64,000 nt of DNA from Timonella corticicola (GTDB lineage: Bacteria; Actinomycetota; Actinomycetes; Actinomycetales; Cellulomonadaceae): assembly GCF_042683685.1 (NCBI RefSeq), contig NZ_JBHUOP010000002.1, positions 62,001-126,000 on the forward strand, given 5' to 3'. A model generated the notes under the pieces. It saw only the letters and a program-made list of their open reading frames with translations, made no database searches and was not told the origin of the DNA. Shown here in pieces: positions 35,437 to 44,235 of this stretch (position 1 is the stretch's first letter; the number at the start of each line of letters is the position of its first letter). The translations under genes were made by a program, and so were the position numbers.

Positions 35437-35597
35437 GAAGGGATTCCTTCCGTTCGGCGCCCCGCCTGTGTGGTGGGGCGTCATATGTTGGTTTCTAGAC
35501 GAGTTTTACGTGCTCGAGCTGTATGCCTTCACACGGTGGAATGACGTACCGCGATGCGGTTTCGTTCCATGAAGTTTTTCAACCTTGTGGTTCGGTA

Positions 35598-36407
35598 TCA
35601 GTGCTCTTCTTCGATTGCCATATTGATGTACACCGCGGAAAGCAGGGTAAATACGTAGGCTTGCAGCGCTGCAACGAGGATCTCGAAGAGCGTGAAGGCG
35701 AGACCCGCCGCCAGGCCTACAGGTGCCAGCGCCTTCATTCCAATGCTTGGGTGGAAGAGGAAGAAGTTGGCGGCCCCGAAGCACAGAACAAGAAGCAGGT
35801 GACCTGCGACCATGTTGGCTGTGAGACGAAGTGCAAGCGTCAACGGACGGAACAGGAATACCTGAAGTGCTTCGATCGGGGTGATGAGGACGTACAGGAA
35901 GGCTGGCATACCCGGTGGGAACAGTTGGTTCTTGAGGTACTTGCCTACGCCGAACTTCCGCATACCCGAACTGAGGTACACAAAGAAGGTCCACAGCGCG
36001 AGAACGATTGGCATTGCTACCAGTGACGTGCTTGCGATGTTCAGGAACGGAATAACACCTGTGATGTTGAACGCGAGGATCGCGAAGAACATCGTGGTGA
36101 GCATCGGAAGGTACTTGCGCGCGTTGTGGCCAAGGATTTCTTCGGCAATGTTGACCCGTACGAAGTCGAGCGCCATTTCCGCCACGTTCTGACCACGACC
36201 TGGAACAAGCTTTGCGCGACGTGCGGCAAGCATGAACAGGGTAACCAGAACGACTGCCGCAATGATGCGTACGAGGTGGATGCGGTTGAACTCAACCGAA
36301 CCAAACTCGAGGATCGCGTGCGGGAAGAATTCCGAGATTGAAGGTGGGTGGAACCCGCCTTCGTCTCCAGACGCGGCGAGATACTGAGTTGTCGCGAGGA
36401 TGGACAG
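35598..36407 (-). CDS. atpB: F1Fo ATP synthase a subunit
   Basis: Membrane subunit with the proton half-channels. The conserved helix holds FRPLTLALRLTANMVAGHLL with the essential Arg, and the C-terminus ALQAYVFTLLSAVYINMAIEEEH is typical. The first in-frame ATG (36233) lies inside the protein, in the LAARRAK segment; the frame is open upstream to a stop at 36441-36443 and encodes the expected N-terminus (SGDEGGFHPPSISEFFP, then VEFNRIHLVRIIAAVVLV). No ATG, GTG or TTG exists there. A CTG at 36407, six bases after GGGAG, gives a 269-residue protein of normal length, so a CTG start is most likely; an ATT six bases earlier is the other option. Confidence 0.9.
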   Translation of the reverse strand: MSILATTQYLAASGDEGGFHPPSISEFFPHAILEFGSVEFNRIHLVRIIAAVVLVTLFMLAARRAKLVPGRGQNVAEMALDFVRVNIAEEILGHNARKYLPMLTTMFFAILAFNITGVIPFLNIASTSLVAMPIVLALWTFFVYLSSGMRKFGVGKYLKNQLFPPGMPAFLYVLITPIEALQVFLFRPLTLALRLTANMVAGHLLLVLCFGAANFFLFHPSIGMKALAPVGLAAGLAFTLFEILVAALQAYVFTLLSAVYINMAIEEEH

Positions 36408-36440
36408 TTTAATCTCCCGGTGTTCTTTGGCACCGATGCC

Positions 36441-36668
36441 TTAGCGGGGGCTAACCCGGCACCAGTGCGAATCCGTTATGGATCGCAAAAATCTTAACCC
36501 ATTGCACACACTAAAATCACAGCCGTCCGCGGGTTTCGCTTGCGGTTGGGCGGATTTTACGCCTGCTTTTCAAGATTCGCCGCCGTTCTCACGTGGCATG
36601 GGACCGAGACTCATGCGGTTATGACGGTCCTAGAAAATGTAGGACCACCAGCCGTGAATCTGGTCACA
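36441..36668. other. Spacer between atpI-like gene and atpB
   Basis: About 230 bases without a gene. A small hairpin TTAGC-GGGG-GCTAA lies at its atpB end, and a possible minus-strand -10 element (TAAGAT) lies near 36490. A promoter for the atp operon is expected here but no convincing -35 is seen. Confidence 0.3.
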
Positions 36669-37142
36669 TTACTTCTTGATGGGGGTGACGTACGGTTGCC
36701 TGACCTTGGAAACGGCCAGAATGTCGAGTGCCGCACTGCCGATTGCACCGATCAACAAGATGACAGCGAAGATCGGCTTGTTGTAAAACTCTTCGTTTCG
36801 AATCGAGGCGATCACGATGATCATGAACACGATCTTGGCAAACCATGCTCCCAAAACCACGCCCATGAGGTAGTTGGGTGATTTATCTGCGGTGTGGATC
36901 ATTGACCAGATAGTGGTACCGGAGAAGACCAGAGCGATGCCCACACCCATGAGCGCTCCCCATAGTCCGGGAAGGCCATCGATCCAGTAGGCCACGCCGC
37001 CACCGATCACGAGGAGCGCTACAAGCAGATAACCAAGGAATTTGAACGAGAGCTTGAATACCTCAAGGTTTGCGGTGTGTGGCAGTTCGGGGACCTCGGG
37101 AAGGTCTCCCTGTGAGTTCTGTGGTTCGGTTGGATTCGTCAT
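36669..37142 (-). CDS. atpI: AtpI-like membrane protein
   Basis: Membrane protein of 157 residues with four predicted helices after a Pro/Glu-rich N-terminus. Sequence similarity to ATP synthase protein I is weak, as always in this family, but the place directly before atpB supports it; AtpI assists c-ring assembly in other bacteria. Its ATG overlaps the stop of the wecA gene by four bases (ATGA), so it is coupled to the upstream genes, while a 260-base gap separates it from atpB. Confidence 0.7.
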   Translation of the reverse strand: MTNPTEPQNSQGDLPEVPELPHTANLEVFKLSFKFLGYLLVALLVIGGGVAYWIDGLPGLWGALMGVGIALVFSGTTIWSMIHTADKSPNYLMGVVLGAWFAKIVFMIIVIASIRNEEFYNKPIFAVILLIGAIGSAALDILAVSKVRQPYVTPIKK

Positions 37143-38290
37143 GGGGCGGTTCCCTTCCTGCTCGCACGCTTAGCGAGGTGGGTTCGAATGAGTGGCCAAA
37201 AGGTTATGAACAGCATGACGGTGAATGCTGCCAGCAGACTGAATGCGACGTATCGGAACTGGAAGATGAGGAGCGCCACGGCACCGAAGGCGAAGACCCC
37301 GCTCCACAGGTACATGACCAGCACGGCCTCACGGTGGGTGTGGCCAAGGCCGAGCATCCGGTGGTGCAGGTGGGCGCGGTCGGGGGCGAACGGGGACTTT
37401 CCCGCCGCCAGTCGGCGTACGACGGCAAGTCCCATGTCAAGCAGCGGCAGGATGAGTAGCGCGGCAGGCAGCAGGATCGGACCGAACGCTGGGATGGTCA
37501 TTCCCACGGTCACGGTCGCGGGGTCGATCTGGCCGGTTACCACAATGGAGGCACAGGCCATCATGAAGCCAAGTACCATCGACCCGGAATCCCCCATGAA
37601 GATCTTGGCGGGGTTGAAGTTATGGGGCAGGAACCCGACGCAGGCACCGACCATCGCCGCGAGCACGGTGAGAGCGACCGACGAGTAGTCGTTGGGGGTG
37701 GTCTGCTGGGTGAGTAGGTAGGCGTAGACGAGGAATCCCGTGCCACCGATGGCCACGATCCCCGCTGCCAGCCCGTCGAGACCATCCACGAAGTTCACGG
37801 CGTTCATCACCAGAACGATCACGAACATGGTGACGAGGATCGACATGCGTGCCGATCCAATGGTCAGTCCTGCGATCGGGATGGAGATGAGTTGCACGCC
37901 CTGCCAGGCCACAAACCCTGCGGCGAGGAACTGTCCACCAAGTTTGACCATCCAGTCGAGGTCCCATAGGTCATCGAGGACTCCGAGTAGACACACCAGC
38001 CCCGCACCGATGAGGATGGCCCACATGGAGTTGCATCCGTTGGTCACACAGGCGGTGATGTCTGCGTTGAACAGTGGTTTCAGGAACGGCAGTTGCGAGG
38101 CGAACACGAAGGCCACAACCATGCCGAGATACATTCCCGCACCGCCAAGCCGCGGGGTGGGGATCTTGTGGACGTCGCGCGAACGCACGGCAGTCACGGC
38201 CCCCGTGCGTAGCGCGAGCCAGCGCGCAAACGGGGTGAGCAGGTAAGTGGTGAGCGCCGCGATAAGCAGGACGAGTGCGTAGGCCTTCAC
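37139..38290 (-). CDS. wecA: Undecaprenyl-phosphate GlcNAc-1-phosphate transferase (WecA/TagO family)
   Basis: Polytopic membrane enzyme of 383 residues that moves a sugar-1-phosphate from UDP-sugar to undecaprenyl phosphate, the first step of cell-wall glycopolymer synthesis. Motifs are DDLWDLD, NAVNFVDGLDGLAAG, FMGDSGSMVLGF and HLHHRMLGLGHTHR; the last separates WecA/TagO from MraY. It starts at a GTG that overlaps the tsaC stop (GTGA). It may supply the lipid-linked sugar on which the glycerophosphate polymer made by the genes at 56.4-58.8 kb is built. Confidence 0.93.
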   Translation of the reverse strand: MKAYALVLLIAALTTYLLTPFARWLALRTGAVTAVRSRDVHKIPTPRLGGAGMYLGMVVAFVFASQLPFLKPLFNADITACVTNGCNSMWAILIGAGLVCLLGVLDDLWDLDWMVKLGGQFLAAGFVAWQGVQLISIPIAGLTIGSARMSILVTMFVIVLVMNAVNFVDGLDGLAAGIVAIGGTGFLVYAYLLTQQTTPNDYSSVALTVLAAMVGACVGFLPHNFNPAKIFMGDSGSMVLGFMMACASIVVTGQIDPATVTVGMTIPAFGPILLPAALLILPLLDMGLAVVRRLAAGKSPFAPDRAHLHHRMLGLGHTHREAVLVMYLWSGVFAFGAVALLIFQFRYVAFSLLAAFTVMLFITFWPLIRTHLAKRASRKGTAP

Positions 38291-39120
38291 TTCGAGACGC
38301 TGTCTCCTGCGGCGGGGTCGTCTGCCGCGGCAGACTGGTCTGGCTCAGCGTGCGCGTCTGGCGGCAGGCTCCCACCTTCGGCACTGCGTGGCGACGATTC
38401 GGCAGCTTCCGGCACGTCTTGCGTACCAGCGCCCTCCGCCTCGGAGTCGCCCTCACCTTCGATGTCGAGTCCTTCACCAATGCCGAGGACCGGCGCAACC
38501 TCGCGCAGTTGACCAAGGGTCAGCGCTCCCTCACGCACGACACGCAACTGGGTTCCCGTCGCATCGACGATCGTCGATGCGACTCCGCCCGGTACGGCTC
38601 CCCCATCAAGATAGATGCTGACCGAGTCCCCGAGTTGAACATAGGCTTCACGGGCAGTAAATGCCGCGGGGTGGCCATGTTTGTTCGCGGAGGAGACCGC
38701 CAGGGGGCCCGTGCGGGACAACAACGCCAGCGCAGTCTCATGGTCGGGCATGCGCAGAGCCACCGTACCGTGGGTCTCGCCGAGATCCCATGCAAGAGAG
38801 GGCTGTGCACGCAGGATAATGGTCAACCCACCCGGCCAGAATTTCTGGGCCAAGGCGCGCGCATCGTCGGGAATCTCCGTGGCCAATCCATCCAATGCAC
38901 CCAGGTTGCCGATCAACACGGGGGGCGGCATCTGCCGACCGCGGCCCTTGGCCGCAAGAAGCGCACCCACGGCGTCAGGGTTGAATGCATCCGCACCGAT
39001 CCCATAGACCGTATCGGTGGGGAGCACGATCACGCCGCCGCGGCCAAGCGCGTTGACGGCCTCATCGATAGCCGCACCCCACACAGACTCGCTGTGCGCT
39101 GGCACAATCGGATTGCTCAC
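38287..39120 (-). CDS. tsaC: L-threonylcarbamoyladenylate synthase (Sua5/YrdC family)
   Basis: Makes threonylcarbamoyl-AMP from threonine, bicarbonate and ATP for the t6A37 modification of ANN-decoding tRNAs. The core (residues 1-205) has PTDTVYGIGADAFN, the binding loop KGRGRQMPPPVLIGN, FWPGGLTIIL and SSANKHGHP. The remaining 70 residues are an acidic, Ser/Ala/Pro-rich tail with no recognisable Sua5 domain, probably disordered. The start is a GTG overlapping the prmC stop by four bases. It lies in the chain prfA-prmC-tsaC-wecA-atpI. Confidence 0.93.
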   Translation of the reverse strand: MSNPIVPAHSESVWGAAIDEAVNALGRGGVIVLPTDTVYGIGADAFNPDAVGALLAAKGRGRQMPPPVLIGNLGALDGLATEIPDDARALAQKFWPGGLTIILRAQPSLAWDLGETHGTVALRMPDHETALALLSRTGPLAVSSANKHGHPAAFTAREAYVQLGDSVSIYLDGGAVPGGVASTIVDATGTQLRVVREGALTLGQLREVAPVLGIGEGLDIEGEGDSEAEGAGTQDVPEAAESSPRSAEGGSLPPDAHAEPDQSAAADDPAAGDSVSK

Positions 39121-40121
39121 TTAACTGTTCCTTCCACATAGGCCACATCATTGCGGAACGCCACGACCATGCGCGGCCGACTGGTCAGATCGAGGCGGGT
39201 CTCCACCCGCTCAAAATAGGTACTCGCTGACACCATATCGCGCACCGCAGCGTCTTGGACCTCGGCATGCTCCATCACGTACAGGCCACCCGCTTTGAGC
39301 AGTCTAGCCGCTGCGTCTGTGATACCGCGTGGAACCTCAAGTCCATCGGGTCCCAGGCCGAAAAGCGCGATGTGTGGATCGTGCTCTGCAACCTCACGGT
39401 CCCTGGGAACTGCCCCCGGCGGGACGTACGGCGGGTTGGAGACGACTACATCTACGGTGCCGTCGAGTTCATGCAGAGCCGTGCGCGCATCGCCACGTAT
39501 AAAAGTCACCGCATCGTCATATTTGGCATTGTTACGCTGGGTGTACTCAAACGCCTCGCGGGACAGTTCCACGCCCCAGACCTCGGCGTTCGGCACCTCG
39601 GTCGCCATGGCGAGGGCGATGGCACCCGACCCCGCGCACAGGTCCACCCCACGCAACGGGCTGATCGGGGTCACCGCCGCTGCCTCGTCGGAAATGGGAA
39701 CCACGCGCGATGCAAGCTCCGCACGCAACGCCAACTCGTCGATAGCGACCTGTGCCACGATCTCAGTCTCGGGACGAGGCACGAAAACGCCCGTGCCCAC
39801 ATACAGTTCCAGATGTCTGAACGGGGCGTGCCCGGTCAGGTGTTGGAGTGGCAGGCGCATTGCACGCTGAGAGACGATCTCCGCGAATCGGGCCGCCTGA
39901 TCGCTGTCCTGCCAGACTGGTGCCCTCAGCAGGGCAAGGCGCAACAGTTCGCCACGTTCGATGTCCAACACGTGCGCAAGCAGCAGTTCCGCATCCACGC
40001 GAGAGGTCGAGATACCAGCGGATCGCAGTTCATCAGCGGCCCAGGCGATTGCCTCGCGCACATCTGTCAACAGGGCGGCAATTGGGCCGAGATCCCGCGG
40101 CACCCCCGAGTCCGGCACCAT
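39117..40121 (-). CDS. prmC: Release factor glutamine methyltransferase
   Basis: SAM-dependent enzyme that methylates the Gln of the GGQ motif of release factors, here encoded directly upstream as prfA. The 334-residue product has an N-terminal helical domain (DAELLLAHVLDIER), the SAM loop VDLCAGSGAIALAMA and the catalytic NPPYVPPGAVPRD. Its ATG shares one base with the prfA stop. An insertion (RVVPISDEAAAVTPISPLRG) precedes the SAM motif. Confidence 0.95.
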   Translation of the reverse strand: MVPDSGVPRDLGPIAALLTDVREAIAWAADELRSAGISTSRVDAELLLAHVLDIERGELLRLALLRAPVWQDSDQAARFAEIVSQRAMRLPLQHLTGHAPFRHLELYVGTGVFVPRPETEIVAQVAIDELALRAELASRVVPISDEAAAVTPISPLRGVDLCAGSGAIALAMATEVPNAEVWGVELSREAFEYTQRNNAKYDDAVTFIRGDARTALHELDGTVDVVVSNPPYVPPGAVPRDREVAEHDPHIALFGLGPDGLEVPRGITDAAARLLKAGGLYVMEHAEVQDAAVRDMVSASTYFERVETRLDLTSRPRMVVAFRNDVAYVEGTVK

Positions 40122-41206
40122 TATTCACCCGCAGTTGCGAGGCGGTGTGCCTCATCCGCATCAATCGCGGACTGGATAACCGGCTGTAGATCCCCATCGA
40201 GTACGTGGTCCAGGTTGTACGACTTGTATCCGGTACGGTGATCCGCAATGCGGTTCTCCGGGAAGTTATAGGTGCGAATACGCTCCGAGCGGTCCACCGT
40301 ACGCACCTGGCTCTTGCGCATGTCCTGAGCAGCCGCAGCAGCCTCCTCCTGGCGCGCAGCCAACAGGCGCGCCCGCAGCACACGCATCGCCTGCTCGCGG
40401 TTCTGCAACTGAGACTTCTCATTCTGCATCGACACCACGATACCCGTGGGGATGTGAGTGATACGCACCGCCGAGTCAGTCGTGTTCACCGACTGGCCTC
40501 CGGGTCCTGAGGACCGGTAGACATCGATCCGCAGGTCGTTCTGGTCGATCTCGATCTCACCGTCGTCCTCGACCTCGGGAAAGACAAGAACACCTGCAGC
40601 AGAAGTGTGGATACGACCCTGGGACTCAGTGACCGGAACGCGCTGCACCCGGTGCACACCGCCCTCGTACTTCAGGTGCGCCCACACGCCCTCCTCAGGG
40701 GTCACAGTGCCCTTGGCCTTGATGGCAACCTGAACGTCCTTGTAACCGCCGAGATCGGACTCGTTGGCCTCGATCACCTCGACCTTCCAGCCCTGACGCT
40801 CCGCATACCGCATGTACATACGCAGCAGGTCACCGGCGAACAGCGCGGACTCCGCACCACCCTCGCCAGCCTTGACTTCAAGGATCACGTCGCGAGCATC
40901 GTCTGGATCGCGCGGGATCAGCACCTTGACGAGTCGATCATGTGCCTCGGTGAGCACCTGCTCCATCGCAGGTATCTCCTCGGCAAAACTTGGGTCTTCA
41001 GCCGCCATCTCCCGGGCTGCCTCAAGGTCATCCGCAGCGCTGCGCCACGTCCGGTAAGCACCCACAACCTGTCCCAACTCCGCATAGCGTCGACCAATCT
41101 TGCGCGCGGCATTCTGGTCCGCGTGAATCGACGGGTCCGCGAGCTTGGCCTCAAGCTCGTTGTATTCCGTGAGCATCGATTCGACGGCGGCGAAAGAGTT
41201 AGACAT
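40121..41206 (-). CDS. prfA: Peptide chain release factor 1
   Basis: Recognises UAA and UAG in the ribosomal A site. The 361-residue product has the PxT codon-recognition tripeptide in RVPVTESQGRIHTSAAG and the GGQ motif in SSGPGGQSVNTTDSAVR, the Gln of which is the PrmC substrate. It is the first gene of a chain of overlapping genes (prfA-prmC-tsaC-wecA-atpI) and follows rpmE with a terminator-like hairpin between. Confidence 0.98.
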   Translation of the reverse strand: MSNSFAAVESMLTEYNELEAKLADPSIHADQNAARKIGRRYAELGQVVGAYRTWRSAADDLEAAREMAAEDPSFAEEIPAMEQVLTEAHDRLVKVLIPRDPDDARDVILEVKAGEGGAESALFAGDLLRMYMRYAERQGWKVEVIEANESDLGGYKDVQVAIKAKGTVTPEEGVWAHLKYEGGVHRVQRVPVTESQGRIHTSAAGVLVFPEVEDDGEIEIDQNDLRIDVYRSSGPGGQSVNTTDSAVRITHIPTGIVVSMQNEKSQLQNREQAMRVLRARLLAARQEEAAAAAQDMRKSQVRTVDRSERIRTYNFPENRIADHRTGYKSYNLDHVLDGDLQPVIQSAIDADEAHRLATAGE

Positions 41207-41245
41207 GACCTTAAGTTCTCACATTCAATTGTTGGATAAAGCAAC

Positions 41246-41310
41246 AGCGCCGGTCGGATACGCTCCACCTGCCCCTGGAGAGGTTGGTGAAAGCTGTATC
41301 CGCCGGCGCT
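41246..41310 (-). terminator. Hairpin between rpmE and prfA
   Basis: AGCGCCGGTCGGATAC (41246-41261) pairs with GTATCCGCCGGCGCT (41296-41310) with one bulged base. It starts ten bases after the rpmE stop and is followed on the minus strand by TGTTGCTTTATCC. A terminator or attenuator separating the rpmE transcript from prfA is likely. Confidence 0.6.
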
Positions 41311-41319
41311 GAGAAGTCG

Positions 41320-41529
41320 CTAGTTCTTCTTGCCGTAGCGAGCCTGGAAGCGAGCAACACGTCCACCGGTGTCCAGAATCTTCTGCTTTCCGGTGTAGAA
41401 CGGGTGGCATGCCGAGCAGACTTCAACGCTGATCGCGCCGGAGGTCACGGTGCTACGGGTGACGAACTCGTTGCCGCAGGTGCACTTGACAGTGGTGTCA
41501 ACGTACTCTGGGTGAATGTTAGCCTTCAC
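41320..41529 (-). CDS. rpmE: 50S ribosomal protein L31, zinc-binding type
   Basis: Ribosomal protein of 69 residues. Four cysteines in CTCG and CSAC form the zinc ribbon, so this is the C+ form used when zinc is available; the C-minus paralogue (ykgM type) is not in the window. HPFYTGKQKILDTGGRVARF is the conserved core. It lies between rho and prfA, as in most actinobacteria, 318 bases after the rho stop. Confidence 0.97.
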   Translation of the reverse strand: MKANIHPEYVDTTVKCTCGNEFVTRSTVTSGAISVEVCSACHPFYTGKQKILDTGGRVARFQARYGKKN

Positions 41530-41847
41530 AGCTTTTCTCCTTATCTAAGAGTCTCTGGGTCGAACCGCAGTGCGGGTCCGTGAACCAGAAACAGTTCCTG
41601 CTTACGGTGAGGCAAACAGGCAACACTCCATTTTGCCAGAACCTTGTGCCCTACGACACCGGTCCATGGTGTCCAGGTGCTGTGATTTCTCAGACACTGC
41701 ACACTGGCGAACTCCAACTCCATCTGCGAGTGAAGACTTGGACATTCACAAACGCAGACAAGCGACGAGCCGACCCCTCCCAGCGTCACCCACCTCACAG
41801 GAGGGCGTGCTGGAACCGAGCCGGCTCGTCGTAAAGAGAACCCTGGA
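41530..41847. other. Spacer between rho and rpmE
   Basis: 318 bases without a gene. It must contain the rpmE ribosome site (AAGGAGAAAAGC next to the start). No strong hairpin for rho and no Zur-like palindrome were found. Confidence 0.3.
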
Positions 41848-43815
41848 CTAGTCGTTGTCGAGATCGACCAGCGAATCCGGAGTGGTCTTCTGGATGTTCA
41901 GCAGGAACTCGACGTTGGTCTTGTTCTCCTTGAGCTTCTTGATCAACAGTTCAAGAGCCTGACCCTGCTCGAGGTTGTGCAGCACGCGACGCAACTTGTA
42001 CGTGATCTTGAGTTCCTCAGGGGACACCAGGATCTCTTCGCGTCGAGTACCCGACGCGTTGACGTCAACAGCAGGGAACACCCGACGATCCGCCAAGTGA
42101 CGCGACAGACGCAACTCCATGTTTCCGGTGCCCTTGAACTCCTCGAAGATGACCTCGTCCATCTTGGAACCGGTCTCCACCAGAGCGGACGCGAGGATCG
42201 TGAGCGATCCACCGTTCTCAATGTTGCGCGCAGCACCGAAGAACTTCTTCGGCGGGTAGAGCGCAGCCGCGTCCACACCACCGGACAGGATACGACCCGA
42301 TGCCGGGGCAGCCAGGTTGTAGGCGCGACCCAGGCGGGTGATCGAGTCGAGCAGAACCACGACATCCTGACCGAGTTCGACCAGGCGCTTCGCGCGTTCG
42401 ATCGCGAGCTCGGCGACGATGGTGTGGTCAGACGCTGGGCGGTCGAAGGTCGAGGCGATGACCTCACCGGCGACGGTGCGCTCCATGTCGGTGACCTCTT
42501 CAGGACGCTCATCCACGAGCACGACCATGAGGTGAACCTCGGGGTTGTTCGCGGTGATCGAGTTGGCGATCTGCTGCATGATGATCGTCTTACCGGCCTT
42601 GGGCGGAGCAACGATCAGACCGCGCTGACCCTTACCGATCGGGGCAACGATGTCGATCAAACGCGGAGCGATCTTGTTGTTCTCCGGGCTTTCCAGACGC
42701 AAACGTTCCTGCGGGTACAACGGCGTGAGCTTGTTGAAGTCCGGACGGTTCCTGGACTCCTCAGGCGACATGCCGTTCACCGAGTCGAGGCGCACAAGAG
42801 CGTTGAACTTCTGGCGCTGGTTACCCTGGTCTCCATCACGTGGCTGACGCACCGCACCCGTGATCGCGTCACCGCGGCGCAGTCCGGCCTTCTTGACCTG
42901 GCCGAGCGACACGTACACGTCGTTTGGTCCAGGCAGGTAGCCCGAGGTGCGTACGAACGCGTAGTTGTCGAGCAGGTCGAGCACACCGGCGACCGGGATC
43001 AGCACGTCGTCCTCGGACAGGTCAGCCTCATCGAATGCGAGGTCGTTGTTGCGGTTGCGGTTGCGTCCCTTGCGGTCGCGGTTCCGGTCCCGATCACGGT
43101 CGCGTCCGCGGCGACGACGGTTGCCACGGTCATCGCCGTCATCGTAGCGGTCTTGACGGTCTTGACGGTCGTTTCGCTCGTTGCGTCCCTCGTCCTCACC
43201 GCTGTTGCGGTTGCGGTCGTTGCGGTTACCCCGATCCTGGCGCTCATTGCGCTCGGAGTTGTCGTTGCCCTCACCGTTTTCGTTTCGGTTGCGGTTCCGG
43301 TTCCGACCATTGTTGCGGTCGTTGCGGTCATTGCGACGACGCTCAGGAGTCTCAGCGGATGGTAGCTCGATCTTGACGCCGCCGACCACTACCGCGTTGT
43401 CGCCCTCGCCCTGTGCGCCTGCGGTCTCGGCACTGTCGGATGCGTTCTCGCTCCGCGAGGGCCTCTCCGTGCGCTCGGCCCTGTCGGTACGAGTGCGATC
43501 GCCGCGCTGCGTTGAGCGACGAGCACGTGCAGGAGCTTCCGTCTCCCCTGATGCGGTTTCAGCGGAGGCTGAATTGGCGATTGCAGGCTTTTCCTCAACC
43601 GCCTGCTCCGGTGCGGTTTCCTTGGAGGCTGTTTTACGCGCTGCGGATTTCGGTGCAGAACCACCGGACTGTGCAGCAGAGATAGCCGAGATCAGATCGC
43701 TCTTGCGCATCTTGGAGATGCCTTTGACGCCAAGCTGCTGTGCAATGGACTGCAGTTCCGGGATGCGGAGGCTTGCGAGCGAACCAGAGGTTCCGGCTGG
43801 GGTGGATTGTGACAC
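41848..43815 (-). CDS. rho: Transcription termination factor Rho
   Basis: Hexameric RNA helicase that ends transcription. At 655 residues it is much longer than the 419-residue E. coli Rho. After an N-terminal SAP-like segment (LRIPELQSIAQQLGVKGISKMRKSDLI), residues about 70-265 form an insertion rich in Arg, Asn and Asp (runs such as NDRNDRNNGRNRNRNRN), typical of actinobacterial Rho and thought to bind RNA or aid condensation. Then come the RNA-binding domain (GYLPGPNDVYVS) and the ATPase with Walker A VAPPKAGKT. The start is a GTG with AAGGG upstream. The frames read on the opposite strand here are only reflections of its codon bias. Confidence 0.96.
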   Translation of the reverse strand: MSQSTPAGTSGSLASLRIPELQSIAQQLGVKGISKMRKSDLISAISAAQSGGSAPKSAARKTASKETAPEQAVEEKPAIANSASAETASGETEAPARARRSTQRGDRTRTDRAERTERPSRSENASDSAETAGAQGEGDNAVVVGGVKIELPSAETPERRRNDRNDRNNGRNRNRNRNENGEGNDNSERNERQDRGNRNDRNRNSGEDEGRNERNDRQDRQDRYDDGDDRGNRRRRGRDRDRDRNRDRKGRNRNRNNDLAFDEADLSEDDVLIPVAGVLDLLDNYAFVRTSGYLPGPNDVYVSLGQVKKAGLRRGDAITGAVRQPRDGDQGNQRQKFNALVRLDSVNGMSPEESRNRPDFNKLTPLYPQERLRLESPENNKIAPRLIDIVAPIGKGQRGLIVAPPKAGKTIIMQQIANSITANNPEVHLMVVLVDERPEEVTDMERTVAGEVIASTFDRPASDHTIVAELAIERAKRLVELGQDVVVLLDSITRLGRAYNLAAPASGRILSGGVDAAALYPPKKFFGAARNIENGGSLTILASALVETGSKMDEVIFEEFKGTGNMELRLSRHLADRRVFPAVDVNASGTRREEILVSPEELKITYKLRRVLHNLEQGQALELLIKKLKENKTNVEFLLNIQKTTPDSLVDLDND

Positions 43816-44137
43816 GAAGGACCCTTCCCCTCGTATTGGCCGAAGAAATACGGCCTGCGGAGATGACCTAGAGCGCGATACGCACTCAGATCTACTGACT
43901 TTATGTTCCTGACCAGGAATATCCAGGGCGTTTACCTTGCACGAACTACTGCGTGATCGGTGATGTAAAGATGACCCTCAGGTTCTTAACCCTATGAATA
44001 AAGAGAAGATCTGAGCGGCTACATAGAACGCAACCCGTTCGCCGATCAAGAACCATAACGATCAATCACCACCTACAGGTGATGGTTACAAGGTTCTTGC
44101 GATTCTTTAACGAGAAAGAGAACTCACACACTCGCTC
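43816..44137 (-). promoter_or_regulatory. Leader and promoter region of rho
   Basis: About 320 bases between the thrB terminator and the rho start, without a gene. AAGAACC (44048-44054) and GGTTCTT (44092-44098) form an outer stem around a second hairpin (ATCACC/GGTGAT, 44065-44083). rho leaders are often autoregulated by premature termination, so this fold may serve that; this is inference. Confidence 0.4.
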
Positions 44138-44162
44138 GTTTCACACCGATAAGGTGAGAAAC
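44138..44162 (-). terminator. Hairpin after thrB
   Basis: GTTTCACACC-GATAA-GGTGAGAAAC: 10-bp stem with one mismatch, 73 bases past the thrB stop. It probably ends the hom-thrC-thrB transcript before the separate rho leader. Confidence 0.55.
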
Positions 44163-44235
44163 TCTGCCGAGTGGAATCGACGGTTGGCGGGATACCCTGC
44201 GCCAAGAAACTACACCAACTATAGCACCCGCATGG

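Noticed and set aside
41530..41847. Zinc-responsive (Zur) site before rpmE
   Set aside because: No AT-rich Zur-like palindrome is visible, and the protein is the zinc-binding form, which is usually not the Zur-repressed copy.
41977..43365. Plus-strand open frame of 462 codons
   Set aside because: Antisense to rho; the Val/Thr-rich translation mirrors the Arg/Asn/Asp-rich repeats of Rho. No independent support.
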